From: Microbacterium sp. B35-30
Lineage (GTDB): Bacteria > Actinomycetota > Actinomycetes > Actinomycetales > Microbacteriaceae
DNA length: 64,000 bases
NCBI RefSeq assembly: GCF_010634855.1
Contig: NZ_MWLQ01000027.1
Coordinates: 1 to 64,000, forward strand
Direction: 5' to 3'
Both the position numbers and the translations under genes were made by a program. The notes below the pieces were generated by a model that ran no database searches, was not told the DNA's origin, and saw only the letters and a program-made list of their open reading frames with translations. Position 1 is the stretch's first letter; every line of letters begins with the position of its first letter. Below are positions 33,709-47,662 of the stretch, in pieces.

Positions 33709-34212
33709 GTGACCTTGCCCACCTCCTCTCCGCCGCCCGCCGAAGCGTCGAGCGGAGTCTCCGAGAACGCGGGCACCGCTGCACTCAGCCCCGACGACCT
33801 GCTCGCACTCGACAACCAGGTCTGCTTCGCACTGGTGACGGCCGCGCGCAACGTGGTGGGGCTGTACCGGCCGATCCTGGAGCCGCTCGGCCTCACTCAT
33901 CCGCAGTACCTCGTCATGCTCGCCCTGTGGGAGCGATCGCCCCGATCCCTGCGCGAGCTGGCCTCCGAACTGGCGCTCGAGCCGGCCACGCTCTCACCGC
34001 TCGTCAAGCGGCTGCAGTCGCAGGGGCTCGTGACGCGTGCCCGCCGCGGCGGCGATGAGCGTGTTCTCGACGTGGGCCTCACCGATGCCGGGTTGGCACT
34101 GCGCGAGCGAGCGCTCGACGTTCCCGGTCAGGTGATGGCGAGCGCGGGCACGGATGCCGATGCGCTCTTCGCCCTGCGCGACGCACTGCGGCCCTTCTCC
34201 GGCGCGCGCTGA
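33709..34212 (+). CDS. OhrR-like MarR-family regulator
   Basis: A 167-residue winged-helix repressor. The motif LDNQVCFALV places a cysteine (Cys41) where OhrR proteins keep the peroxide-sensing Cys; LGLTHPQYLVMLALWE, then SPLVKRLQSQGLV (recognition helix) and RRGGDERVLDV (wing) fit the OhrR branch. It would sense organic hydroperoxides and release DNA. There is an extra N-terminal tail of about 30 residues. Leaderless GTG start 6 nt after TAGGAT. No ohr peroxidase gene is next to it, so its target may be the zinc-ribbon gene. Confidence 0.85.
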   Translation: MTLPTSSPPPAEASSGVSENAGTAALSPDDLLALDNQVCFALVTAARNVVGLYRPILEPLGLTHPQYLVMLALWERSPRSLRELASELALEPATLSPLVKRLQSQGLVTRARRGGDERVLDVGLTDAGLALRERALDVPGQVMASAGTDADALFALRDALRPFSGAR

Positions 34213-34328
34213 CGTTGCGACGGCCGCCGCTCAGAGGCCGCAGAGAAGGCGCCTCGACGGAGTCGCGAAGCGTGACCGGGGGAGTGGGCATGGTCGTCTT
34301 CGCCCATGGCGAACGGCTCCCAGGCCCC

Positions 34329-34357
34329 ATGTCGGAGGCCCCGCCTACACTTGACTG
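34329..34357 (+). promoter_or_regulatory. RecA-independent DNA-damage (PafBC-like) promoter of uvrA
   Basis: ATGTCGGAG, 8 nt, then TACACT (34346-34351) 6 nt before the GTG. The 32 bases ending at the start codon match 26 of 32 in the uvrB promoter with identical spacing. Confidence 0.7.
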
Positions 34358-37297
<2,940 letters not shown>

Positions 37298-37302
37298 GCG
37301 GC

Positions 37303-39231
37303 ATGGCGCGTTCCGCTCCCACGGTCCCGTACAAGCCGAATCCGGGCGAGATCCCCACCAATCCCGGGGTCTACCGGTTCCGCGATCGTGACGGGCGCGT
37401 GCTGTACGTCGGCAAGGCGAAGAACCTCCGCGCCCGCCTGTCGAACTATTTCGCTCCGCTGCACACGCTCCACGAGCGCACCCGCCGCATGGTGACGACC
37501 GCGGCATCGGTGGAGTGGACCGTCGTCGCGACCGACGTCGACTCGCTGCAACTCGAGTACCAGTGGATCAAGGAGTTCGATCCGCCGTTCAACGTCCGCT
37601 ACAAGGACGACAAGTCCTACCCGTTCATGGCGATCACGCTCGCGGACGAGGCGCCGCGGGTGATCGTGACCCGCAACCGCCGCATCCCCGGCGCGAAGTA
37701 CTTCGGTCCGTACCCGAAAGTGTGGGCGGTGCACGACACGATCGACCTGATGATCAAGGTCTTCCCGATCCGCACCTGCAGCGACGCGTCGTACAAGAAG
37801 GCCATGGCCACAGGCCGCCCGTGCTTTCCGGGCCAGATCGGGCGCTGCGGAGGGCCCTGCTCGATGAAGGTGACGATCGAGGAGCACCGCGCGATCGTCG
37901 ACGACTTCATCGCCTTCATGTCGGGTGGCGATCAGCGCTTCACGAAACAGCTGACGGCGCGCATGCGCGAGGCCGCGGCGGCGATGGACTACGAGGCAGC
38001 CGCGGTGTACCGCGACCGCCTGCACTCGATCGACGCGGTGCTGAACAAGAGCGCGCTCGTGCTCGCACCTGACACCGACGCCGACCTGTTCGGCATCGCC
38101 GAGGACGAGCTCGCCGCCACGGTGCAGCATTTCGTGATCCGCGGCGGCCGCGTGCGCGGTGTGCGCGCCACGACGATCGAGAAGGAGATCGACATCTCCG
38201 ACGGCGATCTCGTCGATCAGGTGATCCAGCGCACGTACGGCAACGCCGCGGGCGCCGACATCCCGAAGCAGGTGCTGGTGCCGTCGATGCCGGAGGACGC
38301 GGCTGACCTCGAGGAGTGGCTGCGTACCCGGCGAGGCAAGAGCGTGACGATCCAGGTCGCGCAGAGGGGCCGCAAGGCCGACCTCATGCGCACCGCCACC
38401 CTCAACGCCCAGCAGGCGCTGATGCTCCACAAGACGCGGCGCACCAGCGACTACGTCGCCCGCAGCCAGGCGCTCACCGACCTCCAGGAGGCGCTCGACC
38501 TCGCCGAGGCGCCCTTGCGCATCGAGTGCTTCGACGTGTCGCACCTGAGCGGCACCAACGTCGTGGCGTCGATGGTCGTCTTCGAGGACGGACTGCCCCG
38601 CAAGGACCAGTACCGCTCGTTCGGCGTGCCCGAGACCACCGACGACACCGACTCGCTCTACCAGGTGCTCACGCGCCGGCTCGCGTATCTCGACCGCCCG
38701 GAGGAGAACGAGACGGCGGCCGTGCCCGACGTGACCTCCGACGAGACCGTCGTCACCGAGCGGCGGCGTCCGCGCTTCGCCTACCGCCCGCAGTTGCTGG
38801 TGGTCGACGGCGGCAAGCCCCAGGTCGAGGCGGCAGCCCGGGCGCTCCGCGACGCCGGCCACGAGGAGATCGCCCTGTGCGGCATCGCCAAGCGGCTGGA
38901 GGAGGTCTGGCTGCCGGGCGAGGAGTACCCGGTCATCCTGCCCCGCACCTCGGAGGCCCTGTACCTGCTGCAGCGCCTGCGCGACGAGGCGCATCGCTTC
39001 GCGATCACCCACCAGCGCAAGCGGCGGCGCCGCGACATCCAGAGCGTGCTGGCCGAGATTCCGGGCCTCGGCGAAGCCCGCATCAAAGCGCTGCTGCGGC
39101 ACTTCGGTTCGGTCGCGGCGCTGCGCAAGGCGACTCCCGAAGAGATCGCGGAGCTGCCTGGCGTCGGGCCGAAGCTCGCGGCGGCGATTCACGCCCATCT
39201 GACGGAGCCGGCTCCTGTCACCAGTGGGTAG
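37303..39231 (+). CDS. uvrC: Excinuclease ABC subunit UvrC
   Basis: Dual-incision nuclease of the UvrABC system, 642 residues. The N-terminal GIY-YIG domain includes [18 protein letters not shown] (about 17-34). A cysteine-rich segment ([21 protein letters not shown]) follows, then a UVR domain near 205-240 and the RNase H-like part ([22 protein letters not shown]). Two helix-hairpin-helix motifs end the protein ([26 protein letters not shown]). No ribosome site is evident in the 5-bp gap after uvrA; coupling is likely. Confidence 0.97.
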   Translation: MARSAPTVPYKPNPGEIPTNPGVYRFRDRDGRVLYVGKAKNLRARLSNYFAPLHTLHERTRRMVTTAASVEWTVVATDVDSLQLEYQWIKEFDPPFNVRYKDDKSYPFMAITLADEAPRVIVTRNRRIPGAKYFGPYPKVWAVHDTIDLMIKVFPIRTCSDASYKKAMATGRPCFPGQIGRCGGPCSMKVTIEEHRAIVDDFIAFMSGGDQRFTKQLTARMREAAAAMDYEAAAVYRDRLHSIDAVLNKSALVLAPDTDADLFGIAEDELAATVQHFVIRGGRVRGVRATTIEKEIDISDGDLVDQVIQRTYGNAAGADIPKQVLVPSMPEDAADLEEWLRTRRGKSVTIQVAQRGRKADLMRTATLNAQQALMLHKTRRTSDYVARSQALTDLQEALDLAEAPLRIECFDVSHLSGTNVVASMVVFEDGLPRKDQYRSFGVPETTDDTDSLYQVLTRRLAYLDRPEENETAAVPDVTSDETVVTERRRPRFAYRPQLLVVDGGKPQVEAAARALRDAGHEEIALCGIAKRLEEVWLPGEEYPVILPRTSEALYLLQRLRDEAHRFAITHQRKRRRRDIQSVLAEIPGLGEARIKALLRHFGSVAALRKATPEEIAELPGVGPKLAAAIHAHLTEPAPVTSG

Positions 39232-39252
39232 GCTTGCCCGACGGGGGTGGTC

Positions 39253-40134
39253 ATGGGCGAGGCGACGCGTCACGACGTCGGAGAAATGCTGATCGTCACG
39301 GGGATGTCGGGGGCAGGGCGATCGACCGCGGCGAACTCGCTGGAGGACCTCGACTGGTACGTGGTCGACAATCTGCCGCCGCAGATGCTCAAGCCGCTGC
39401 TCGACCTGACGGAGCTTGCCGGGGGAGTGCTGCCCCGGGTCGCCGTCGTGGTCGACGTGCGCGGGCGCGACCTGTTCTCCGATCTTCCCGCTGCGATGCG
39501 GGCGCTCCGCGACCGCCGGCAGATCCGGGTCATGTTCCTCGATGCCTCGGACGAGGTGCTCGTCCGCCGGTTCGAAGCGGTGCGGCGCCCTCACCCGCTG
39601 CAAGGCGGCGGGACCATCCTCGACGGCATCCGTCGCGAGCGTGCGCGCCTCGCCGCCGTCCGCGAGGGCGCCGACATCATCATCGACACGTCGTCGTACA
39701 ACATCCACCAGCTGGCGACGAAGGTCGCCGACCTGTTCACCGAGGAAGGGTCGGCGCGGCACACGCTCACGCTGCAGAGCTTCGGCTTCAAGTACGGCCT
39801 GCCCCCGGACGCCGATCTCGTGGCCGACATGCGGTTCCTGCCGAACCCGTTCTGGGACGAGAAGCTGCGGCCGTTCACGGGCGAGGACGCGGAGGTGCGG
39901 GACTACGTGCTCGCACAGGAGGGGGCCGCCGACTTCCTCGACGCGTACAGCGCGGCACTGCGACCCGTGCTCGAGGGGTACCAGCGCGAGAACAAGAGCC
40001 ATTCGGTCGTCGCCGTCGGATGCACCGGTGGCAAACATCGGTCGGTGGTGATGGTGCGCGAGCTCGCTGAGCGCCTCGCGGCGGTGCCCGGCGTGGCCGT
40101 TCGTGTCACGCATCGCGATCTCGGGCGGGAGTGA
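39253..40134 (+). CDS. rapZ: RNase adapter / nucleotide-binding protein RapZ (YvcJ family)
   Basis: A 293-residue P-loop protein of the RapZ/YvcJ family. The P-loop reads GMSGAGRST (17-25): Arg replaces the usual Lys, a common form in actinobacteria as I recall. A second block is [20 protein letters not shown] and the C-terminal segment has [10 protein letters not shown]. In E. coli RapZ directs RNase E to a small RNA; in Gram-positives the family binds nucleotides or UDP-GlcNAc. A GGGGGTGG ribosome site precedes the ATG; a -10 box TAGGCT overlaps the uvrC stop. It sits in the conserved uvrC-rapZ-whiA order. Confidence 0.95.
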   Translation: MGEATRHDVGEMLIVTGMSGAGRSTAANSLEDLDWYVVDNLPPQMLKPLLDLTELAGGVLPRVAVVVDVRGRDLFSDLPAAMRALRDRRQIRVMFLDASDEVLVRRFEAVRRPHPLQGGGTILDGIRRERARLAAVREGADIIIDTSSYNIHQLATKVADLFTEEGSARHTLTLQSFGFKYGLPPDADLVADMRFLPNPFWDEKLRPFTGEDAEVRDYVLAQEGAADFLDAYSAALRPVLEGYQRENKSHSVVAVGCTGGKHRSVVMVRELAERLAAVPGVAVRVTHRDLGRE

Positions 40135-40201
40135 TGCGGCCACCGGCCGGACCGGCCGGTAGGGTGGAGGGTCGTTCCCGAAAGACCCGCGAAGGAGTCC
40201 C

Positions 40202-41179
40202 GTGTCGCTGACCGCTGACGTGAAGGCCGAGCTGATCACCGTGCGAGACCCGCGCCCCACCGCGCGGGTCGCCGAGCTCACGTCGCTGCTGCGATTCTCG
40301 GGAGGCCTGCACTCGATCGCGAACCGCGTCGCGGTCGAGGCCGAACTGGACTCCGACATCCTGGCCAGGCGCACCGCCCGCGACCTCGTCGAGCTGTACG
40401 GCGTGCGGCCCGAGCTCGTGCACGTCCAGGGCTCGGGTGCCCGCACCGGCAGCCACTACGCCGTGCGCGTCATCGAAGGCGGCGAGACGCTCGCCCGCCA
40501 GACCGGCCTGCTCGACCAGCGGCGGCGACCCGTCCGCGGGCTTCCCAACAAGCTCACCACCGGCTCGCGCGGGGATCTCGCCGCGATCTGGCGGGGCGCA
40601 TTCCTCGCCGCCGGCACGCTCACCGACCCGGGCCGCTCCGCCGCCCTGGAGATCACCTGCCCGTCGTCCGAGGCCGCGATGGCGCTCGTGGGCGCGGCCC
40701 ACCGCCTCGGCATCGCAGGCAAGGCCCGCGAGGTGCGCGGCATCCCGCGGGTCGTCGTGCGCGAGGGAGAGGCGATCCGTGCCGCCCTCGCCGCGATGGG
40801 CGCGATGCGCGCCGCGGCCGACTGGGACCAGATGCGTCAGCGCCGCGAGGTGCGGGCGGGCGTCAACCGGCTCGTGAACTTCGACGACGCCAACCTTCGT
40901 CGCTCGGCGCAGGCCGCCGTGGCCGCCTGCGCGCGCGTCGAGCGCGCCCTCGCCATCCTCGGCGACGAGGTGCCGGAGCACCTCCGCCAGGCCGGCGATC
41001 TGCGCCTCGCGCATCGCGACGCGAGCCTGGACGAGCTGGGACACCACGCTGACCCGCCGCTGACGAAGGATGCCGTGGCCGGCCGCATCCGCCGGCTCCT
41101 CGCGATGGCCGACAAGAAGGCCGAGATCGAGGGCCTGCCCGGCACGGAGTCGGCCGTGCCCGCCGGCATCGAGGACTGA
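40202..41179 (+). CDS. whiA: Sporulation/cell-division regulator WhiA
   Basis: A 325-residue DNA-binding protein with the LAGLIDADG-like N-terminal domain (about 90-215; [16 protein letters not shown]) and a C-terminal helix-turn-helix region. In Streptomyces WhiA controls sporulation genes, and in Bacillus it affects cell division; in this probably non-sporulating organism a division role is likelier, which is inference. AAGGAG ribosome site and a GTG start; a TAGGGT -10 box lies at 40160-40165. Last gene of the uvrA-uvrC-rapZ-whiA neighbourhood. Confidence 0.95.
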   Translation: MSLTADVKAELITVRDPRPTARVAELTSLLRFSGGLHSIANRVAVEAELDSDILARRTARDLVELYGVRPELVHVQGSGARTGSHYAVRVIEGGETLARQTGLLDQRRRPVRGLPNKLTTGSRGDLAAIWRGAFLAAGTLTDPGRSAALEITCPSSEAAMALVGAAHRLGIAGKAREVRGIPRVVVREGEAIRAALAAMGAMRAAADWDQMRQRREVRAGVNRLVNFDDANLRRSAQAAVAACARVERALAILGDEVPEHLRQAGDLRLAHRDASLDELGHHADPPLTKDAVAGRIRRLLAMADKKAEIEGLPGTESAVPAGIED

Positions 41180-41321
41180 TACCGCGCGATCCGCGGGGAC
41201 CGTGTTCCACACGTCACAGTGGGAAGCAACCCCGTCGCCCAGGCGTTGCCGCTCAGTAGGATGATTCCGTCACCCTCGCAGCGCCGGGGACTTCGGCGCG
41301 CGCCGACAGGAAGAAGAGAAC

Positions 41322-43062
<1,741 letters not shown>

Positions 43063-43072
43063 GCGATCTCCC

Positions 43073-44287
43073 ATGGCTCTGCGCACCCTCGATTCGCTGG
43101 GTTCGCTCGCAGGCAAGCGCGTCATCGTCCGCTGTGACCTCAACGTTCCCCTCAAGGACGCGGTCATTGCGGACGATGGCCGTGTGCGGGCATCCCTTCC
43201 CACGCTCAACGCCCTGATCAACCAGGGCGCACGGCTCGTCGTCTGCTCGCACCTCGGCCGCCCCGAGGGTGCGCCGGACGCGAAGTACAGCCTCGCCCCG
43301 GTCGCACAGCGGCTGGCGGAGCTGCTCGGCAAGCCCGTCGCGTTCGCCCGCGACACCGTCGGCGAGTCCGCCCACGAGGCCGTCGCGGCGCTCGAGGACG
43401 GCGACGTCGCGGTCATCGAGAACCTCCGGTTCAACCCGGGTGAGACCGCGAAGGACGAGGGGGAGCGCCGCGCCTTCGCCGAACAGCTCGCCGGCCTCGG
43501 TGACGCACTCGTCTCGGACGGCTTCGGCGTGGTCCACCGCAAGCAGGCCTCGGTGTACGACCTCGCCGAGATCCTGCCGTCCGCGGCCGGTCTGCTGATC
43601 GCCACCGAGCTCGACGTCCTCGATCGCCTCACCGAGAATCCCGAGCGGCCCTACACGGTCGTCCTCGGCGGCTCGAAGGTCAGCGACAAGCTGGGCGTCA
43701 TCTCGCATCTGCTTCCCCGCGTGGACCGGCTGCTCATCGGCGGCGGAATGCTCTTCACGTTCCTCGCCGCCCAGGGGCACAAGGTCGGCTCGAGTCTGCT
43801 CGAGGCCGACCAGCTCGACACCGTGCGCGAGTACATGCGCCGCGCCGAGGAGTCGGGAGTGGAGCTCGTGCTGCCGACCGACGTCGTGGTGGCCTCGAAA
43901 TTCGGCGCCGACGCGGAGCATGTGGTGACGCGCGCCGATCAGATCGAAGAGACGCCGTTCGGGGCATCCGGTCTGGGACTCGACATCGGCCCCGACACTG
44001 CGGCGCGCTTCGCGGACCTCGTCCGCGGGTCGAAGACGGTCTTCTGGAACGGCCCGATGGGCGTCTTCGAGCTCGCGCCGTTCGCGGCAGGCACCAAGGC
44101 TGTCGCGCAGGCGCTCACCGAGGTCGACGGCCTTTCGGTCGTCGGCGGGGGAGACTCCGCCGCGGCGGTCCGCCAGCTCGGGTTCACCGACGACGCCTTC
44201 GGTCACATCTCGACCGGCGGCGGCGCCAGCCTCGAGTTCCTCGAGGGCAAGAAGCTCCCCGGACTGGAGGTCCTCGGATGGCAGTAG
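43073..44287 (+). CDS. pgk: Phosphoglycerate kinase
   Basis: Makes ATP from 1,3-bisphosphoglycerate. The 404-residue protein has the N-terminal [13 protein letters not shown] substrate motif, HLGRPEG, and C-terminal nucleotide site [10 protein letters not shown] and VGGGDSAAA. It lies between gap and tpiA, and its last 10 bp overlap the start of tpiA, so the three enzymes are made from one message. The final residues [20 protein letters not shown] are standard. Confidence 0.98.
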   Translation: MALRTLDSLGSLAGKRVIVRCDLNVPLKDAVIADDGRVRASLPTLNALINQGARLVVCSHLGRPEGAPDAKYSLAPVAQRLAELLGKPVAFARDTVGESAHEAVAALEDGDVAVIENLRFNPGETAKDEGERRAFAEQLAGLGDALVSDGFGVVHRKQASVYDLAEILPSAAGLLIATELDVLDRLTENPERPYTVVLGGSKVSDKLGVISHLLPRVDRLLIGGGMLFTFLAAQGHKVGSSLLEADQLDTVREYMRRAEESGVELVLPTDVVVASKFGADAEHVVTRADQIEETPFGASGLGLDIGPDTAARFADLVRGSKTVFWNGPMGVFELAPFAAGTKAVAQALTEVDGLSVVGGGDSAAAVRQLGFTDDAFGHISTGGGASLEFLEGKKLPGLEVLGWQ

Positions 44288-45099
44288 ACAGCGCTGGTTC
44301 AACGACTGCTGCGCAGACCAGGCGCACCCCGCTCATCGCCGGCAACTGGAAGATGAACCTCGACCATCTGCAGGCGGTCGCGTTCGTCCAGAAGCTGCAT
44401 TGGACACTCAAGGATGCGAAGCACGAGGATGGCTCGGTCGAGGTGGCGGTCTTCCCGCCGTTCACCGACATCCGCACCGTGCAGACCCTCCTCGACGCCG
44501 ACAAGATCCCGTTCGCCCTGGGCGCGCAGGACATTTCGTCGCACGACTCCGGCGCCTACACGGGCGAGGTCTCCGGCGCCTTCCTCGCGAAGCTCGACAA
44601 CCGCTACGTGATCATCGGCCACTCCGAGCGCCGCGAGTACCACCACGAGGGCGACGACCTCGTCGCCGCAAAGGTGCAGGCAGCGCTGAAGCACGGGCTG
44701 GTCCCCGTGATCTGCGTGGGCGAGACGGCGGACGACCTCGAGAAGCACGGCGCCAGCGCCGTGCCGGTGGGCCAGCTCCAGATCGCACTCGAAGGCGTGA
44801 AGCCGGATGCCGACATCGTGGTGGCCTACGAGCCCGTGTGGGCGATCGGCTCCGGCCAGGCCGCGACGCCCGAGCAGGCGCAGGAGGTCTGTGCGAAGCT
44901 CCGCGAGGTCATCGCCGAGAAGCTCGGACCGGATGCCGCGGCCCGCACCCGCGTGCTCTACGGCGGGTCGGTGAAGGCCGCGAACATCGCGAGCTTCATG
45001 CGCGAGCCCGATGTGGACGGTGCGCTGGTGGGCGGCGCGAGCCTCGTCGTCGACGAGTTCGCGGCGATCATCCGCTACCAGAAGCACGTCGGCGTCTGA
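44278..45099 (+). CDS. tpiA: Triosephosphate isomerase
   Basis: Interconverts dihydroxyacetone phosphate and glyceraldehyde-3-phosphate. The 273-residue protein has Lys25 in AGNWKMN, catalytic His115 in IIGHSERR and Glu185 in [12 protein letters not shown], with the phosphate-gripping YGGSVKAAN near the end. The ATG at 44278 (GGAGG site) gives an N-terminal extension of about 18 residues relative to shorter homologues. It overlaps pgk and is followed by a terminator and the secG promoter. Confidence 0.97.
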   Translation: MAVDSAGSTTAAQTRRTPLIAGNWKMNLDHLQAVAFVQKLHWTLKDAKHEDGSVEVAVFPPFTDIRTVQTLLDADKIPFALGAQDISSHDSGAYTGEVSGAFLAKLDNRYVIIGHSERREYHHEGDDLVAAKVQAALKHGLVPVICVGETADDLEKHGASAVPVGQLQIALEGVKPDADIVVAYEPVWAIGSGQAATPEQAQEVCAKLREVIAEKLGPDAAARTRVLYGGSVKAANIASFMREPDVDGALVGGASLVVDEFAAIIRYQKHVGV

Positions 45100-45106
45100 C
45101 GCCGTT

Positions 45107-45144
45107 GCCGGCCGGCGGCGGGGGATTCCTCACCGCCGGCCGGC
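45107..45144 (+). terminator. Hairpin terminator after tpiA
   Basis: A 12-bp stem GCCGGCCGGCGG/CCGCCGGCCGGC with a 14-nt loop, 7 bp past the stop. No T-run; the secG -10 box follows 8 bp later. Confidence 0.65.
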
Positions 45145-45151
45145 GTACACG

Positions 45152-45157
45152 TATACT
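45152..45157 (+). promoter_or_regulatory. secG-rbpA promoter -10 box
   Basis: TATACT is a near-perfect -10 element about 50 bp before the secG start, just beyond the tpiA hairpin. No good -35 box is visible. Confidence 0.55.
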
Positions 45158-45206
45158 TGACCCTTGTGCGACCGGCGCCCGATCGCAGCGAAAGGCTTCA
45201 ACGACT

Positions 45207-45455
45207 GTGCAGATCCTCGAGTTCGTCCTGCAGGTGCTCCTCGGCATCACGAGTCTCCTGCTGACCCTCCTCATCCTGCTCCACAAGGGCCGCGGTGGCG
45301 GCCTCTCCGACATGTTCGGCGGCGGCATGACGTCCGCTCTCGGCTCGTCGGGCCTGGCAGAGCGCAACCTCAACCGCTTCACCGTGGTGCTCTCGCTGGT
45401 GTGGTTCGCATCCATCGTGGCGCTCGGCCTGATCACGAAGTTCCAGGCCATCTGA
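45207..45455 (+). CDS. secG: Preprotein translocase subunit SecG
   Basis: An 82-residue membrane protein with two helices (about 3-23 and 58-78) and the conserved loop KGRGGGLSDMFGGG, which marks SecG. It assists SecYE translocation. The GTG start lies about 16 nt after an AAAGG purine stretch, rather far for a ribosome site. Its stop TGA overlaps the ATG of rbpA (TGATG), so they are translationally coupled. The order tpiA-secG-rbpA is common in actinobacteria. Confidence 0.95.
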   Translation: MQILEFVLQVLLGITSLLLTLLILLHKGRGGGLSDMFGGGMTSALGSSGLAERNLNRFTVVLSLVWFASIVALGLITKFQAI

Positions 45456-45811
45456 TGGCTACCGGAGGCAACGCGATCCGCGGCACCCGTGTCGGTGCCG
45501 GTCCGATGGGCGAGCAGGATCATGGCTACCACGCCGAGCGCGTGGCGATCTCGTACTGGGACGCCCTGGGCAACGAGACGGTCCGCTACTTCGCGGCGGG
45601 CATCCCCGAAGAGGAGATCCCCGAGACGATCGACTCGCCGCACTCCGGCCTGCCGGCCGGCCGCGACAAGGAGAATCCTCCCGCTGTCGCCAAGACCGAG
45701 CCGTACAAGACCCACCTCGCGTACGTGAAGGAGCGCCGCACCGAAGAGGAAGCCGAGACGCTCCTCGACGACGCGCTGCAGCAGCTGCGCGACAGGCGCG
45801 GTCAGGGCTGA
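45455..45811 (+). CDS. rbpA: RNA polymerase-binding protein RbpA
   Basis: An actinobacterium-specific transcription factor that binds the principal sigma factor and stabilises open complexes. The 118-residue protein begins MATGGNAIRGTRVGAGPMGE, the disordered tail that touches the promoter, followed by the core domain (about 25-75; ERVAISYWDALGNETVRYF) and a sigma-interaction helix at the end (RRTEEEAETLLDDAL). The zinc-binding cysteines seen in some RbpA proteins are absent, the usual zinc-free type. Ends at a strong shared terminator. Confidence 0.96.
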   Translation: MATGGNAIRGTRVGAGPMGEQDHGYHAERVAISYWDALGNETVRYFAAGIPEEEIPETIDSPHSGLPAGRDKENPPAVAKTEPYKTHLAYVKERRTEEEAETLLDDALQQLRDRRGQG

Positions 45812-45845
45812 CGAGCAGGGCTGACGAGCCCAGACAGACAGATGA

Positions 45846-45875
45846 GAAGAGCGGATGCCGAGGCATCCGCTCTTC
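45846..45875. terminator. Bidirectional terminator between rbpA and pgl
   Basis: A perfect 14-base inverted repeat (GAAGAGCGGATGCC, 45846-45859, with 45862-45875), tip closed over CGAG, and T-rich flanks on the plus strand. It separates the two converging genes. Confidence 0.9.
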
Positions 45876-45889
45876 TTCGTCTGCGGGTA

Positions 45890-46669
45890 TCAGTACTCGC
45901 GGTCGATGAGCTCCGGCGGCACCTGGGAGGCGGCGGCCTGGTCGACGAAGAACGTCGTGCGCTTGCGGCCCTTCGCGCCGGCGGCGGGGACGCTCGCGTA
46001 GCTGGCACCGGCCAGGGCGAGTCCGAGCGCAGCCGCCTTGTCGGTGCCTGACAGCACGAGCCACACCCGCTTGGAGCTGTTGATGACGGGACGGGTCATC
46101 GTGATCCGCTCCGGCGGAGGCTTGGGGGAGTCGCGCACCGCGACCACCGAGCGATCCGTGATCTGGATCTCGGCGCGGTCGGGAAACAGCGACGCGATGT
46201 GTCCATCCGGACCGACTCCGAGAAAGCAGACGTCGAACGAGGGCCACGCGCCTTCGGCGCCGGGGAAGCGGGCGAGCTCCTCGGCGTATGCGGTGGCGGC
46301 GGCATCCAGATCCACGCCGTCATCGGTGCTGAGCATGGCGTGGATGTTCTCCGCCGGGATGTCCAGACCGTCCAGGAACGCTTCACGCGCCTGGCGGTCG
46401 TTGCGCTTGGCGTCGGCGCGGGGGACGAAACGCTCGTCGCTCCACCAGAAGTGGACGCGCGACCAGTCGATGCGGGCCGCACGCGGGTTGCGTCCTGCTG
46501 CGGCGAGCACGGCCGCACCCATCACCCCGCCCGTCAGGGAGATGTGAGCGAGCTTGCCCTCGTCGACGCGCTTGGCGACCCGGCTCAGGAAGCGCGGAAC
46601 GACGGAATCGACGAGCGCAGCGGGATCGGAACTGATGATGACACGTTTCTCGGCCCAGCCCTCAGGCAT
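45890..46669 (-). CDS. pgl: 6-Phosphogluconolactonase
   Basis: Hydrolyses 6-phosphogluconolactone in the oxidative pentose phosphate pathway. The 259-residue protein shows SLTGGVMGAAVL, HFWWSDERFVP and FLGVGPDGHIASLFP, the usual lactonase signatures of the NagB-like fold. It is the last gene of the tkt-tal-pgi-zwf-opcA-pgl operon, starting 36 bp after the opcA stop, and ends at the terminator shared with rbpA. Confidence 0.95.
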   Translation of the reverse strand: MPEGWAEKRVIISSDPAALVDSVVPRFLSRVAKRVDEGKLAHISLTGGVMGAAVLAAAGRNPRAARIDWSRVHFWWSDERFVPRADAKRNDRQAREAFLDGLDIPAENIHAMLSTDDGVDLDAAATAYAEELARFPGAEGAWPSFDVCFLGVGPDGHIASLFPDRAEIQITDRSVVAVRDSPKPPPERITMTRPVINSSKRVWLVLSGTDKAAALGLALAGASYASVPAAGAKGRKRTTFFVDQAAASQVPPELIDREY

Positions 46670-46705
46670 CCGTCTTCGTCCTGTCCGTCACCCGCGCACC
46701 GTCCA

Positions 46706-47662
46706 TCAGGCCTGCGTCCCCTTCGTCGCCGGAGGGTTGAGCAGCTGCCAGCCCTCGGTGATCACTCGACCATACAGGACGTCCGGATCGAGCCGACGGA
46801 GCTCCTCGGCGAGGCACTCGCGCAGTGTCCGGCGCGGGAACGCCAGGTCGTGCGTGGGCTGCCCCGGCTGAGTGAGGATCGCCACACCGGGCGTCGGGCG
46901 CTCCAGGAGCACCTCGCCGCTCGGGCGCACCAGCGCGACGGACTTGATGCCGTGCGGCCACTCCTCGGCGTCGAGATACGCCCAGTCGACAGGAACGTCG
47001 AGGGTGAGGCGCAGCCAGGCCGCGAGGAGCGCGGTCGAGGGCGAGTCTGCCGCGCCACGCACCCGCACGCCGACGACCGGCTCGTACGGCGGCTGGTCCA
47101 GGATCGCGGCCAGCTGCTCGCGCCAGCGCGTCAACCGCGTCCACGCGAGGTCGGTGTCGCCGGGGGCGTACTGCTCGCCGAGGTCCGCGACCCAGGCCGA
47201 CGGGTCGGACTTGGTCGCAGCATCCGTGATCCGGCGCTGCGCGATCCGTCCGATGGAGGTCTTCGAGATGTTGTCGGGTGTGCGGTTCGGCCACCAGACC
47301 ACGACGGGTGCGTCGGGGAGCAGGAGCCCCGTCACCAGGCTCTCGAGGTTCGAGTGACCGGCGTCGCCATAGGCCCGCAGCATCACGACCTCGCTGGCGC
47401 CGGCGTCGCCGCCGACGCGGATCTGCGCGTCCAGGCGCGGCTCCGCGTCGTAGCCGTCGGGGATCAGCAGCACGATGACCCGCATCGGGTGCTCGCGCGA
47501 CGCGTCGTTCGCCGCCTCGATGACCTCTTCGACAGCGCCCTCACGGGTGAGGATGACGAGGGTCAGCACGCGGCCGAGCGCGACCGCGCCGCCCTCCTCG
47601 CGCACGTTGACGAGCGCACGCGAGATCTTGCTGACAGTGGTGTCGGGAAGATCGACGATCAC
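46706..47662 (-). CDS. opcA: Glucose-6-phosphate dehydrogenase assembly protein OpcA
   Basis: A 318-residue protein needed for activity of glucose-6-phosphate dehydrogenase in actinobacteria and cyanobacteria. Recognisable blocks are MRVIVLLIPDG, APVVVWWPN, DLAWTRLTRWREQLA and the C-terminal half that folds around sugar-phosphate-like sites. The GTG at 47662 overlaps the zwf stop by 4 bp (GTGA), which places it in direct coupling to its client enzyme. In-frame residues further upstream do not resemble the family. Confidence 0.94.
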   Translation of the reverse strand: MIVDLPDTTVSKISRALVNVREEGGAVALGRVLTLVILTREGAVEEVIEAANDASREHPMRVIVLLIPDGYDAEPRLDAQIRVGGDAGASEVVMLRAYGDAGHSNLESLVTGLLLPDAPVVVWWPNRTPDNISKTSIGRIAQRRITDAATKSDPSAWVADLGEQYAPGDTDLAWTRLTRWREQLAAILDQPPYEPVVGVRVRGAADSPSTALLAAWLRLTLDVPVDWAYLDAEEWPHGIKSVALVRPSGEVLLERPTPGVAILTQPGQPTHDLAFPRRTLRECLAEELRRLDPDVLYGRVITEGWQLLNPPATKGTQA

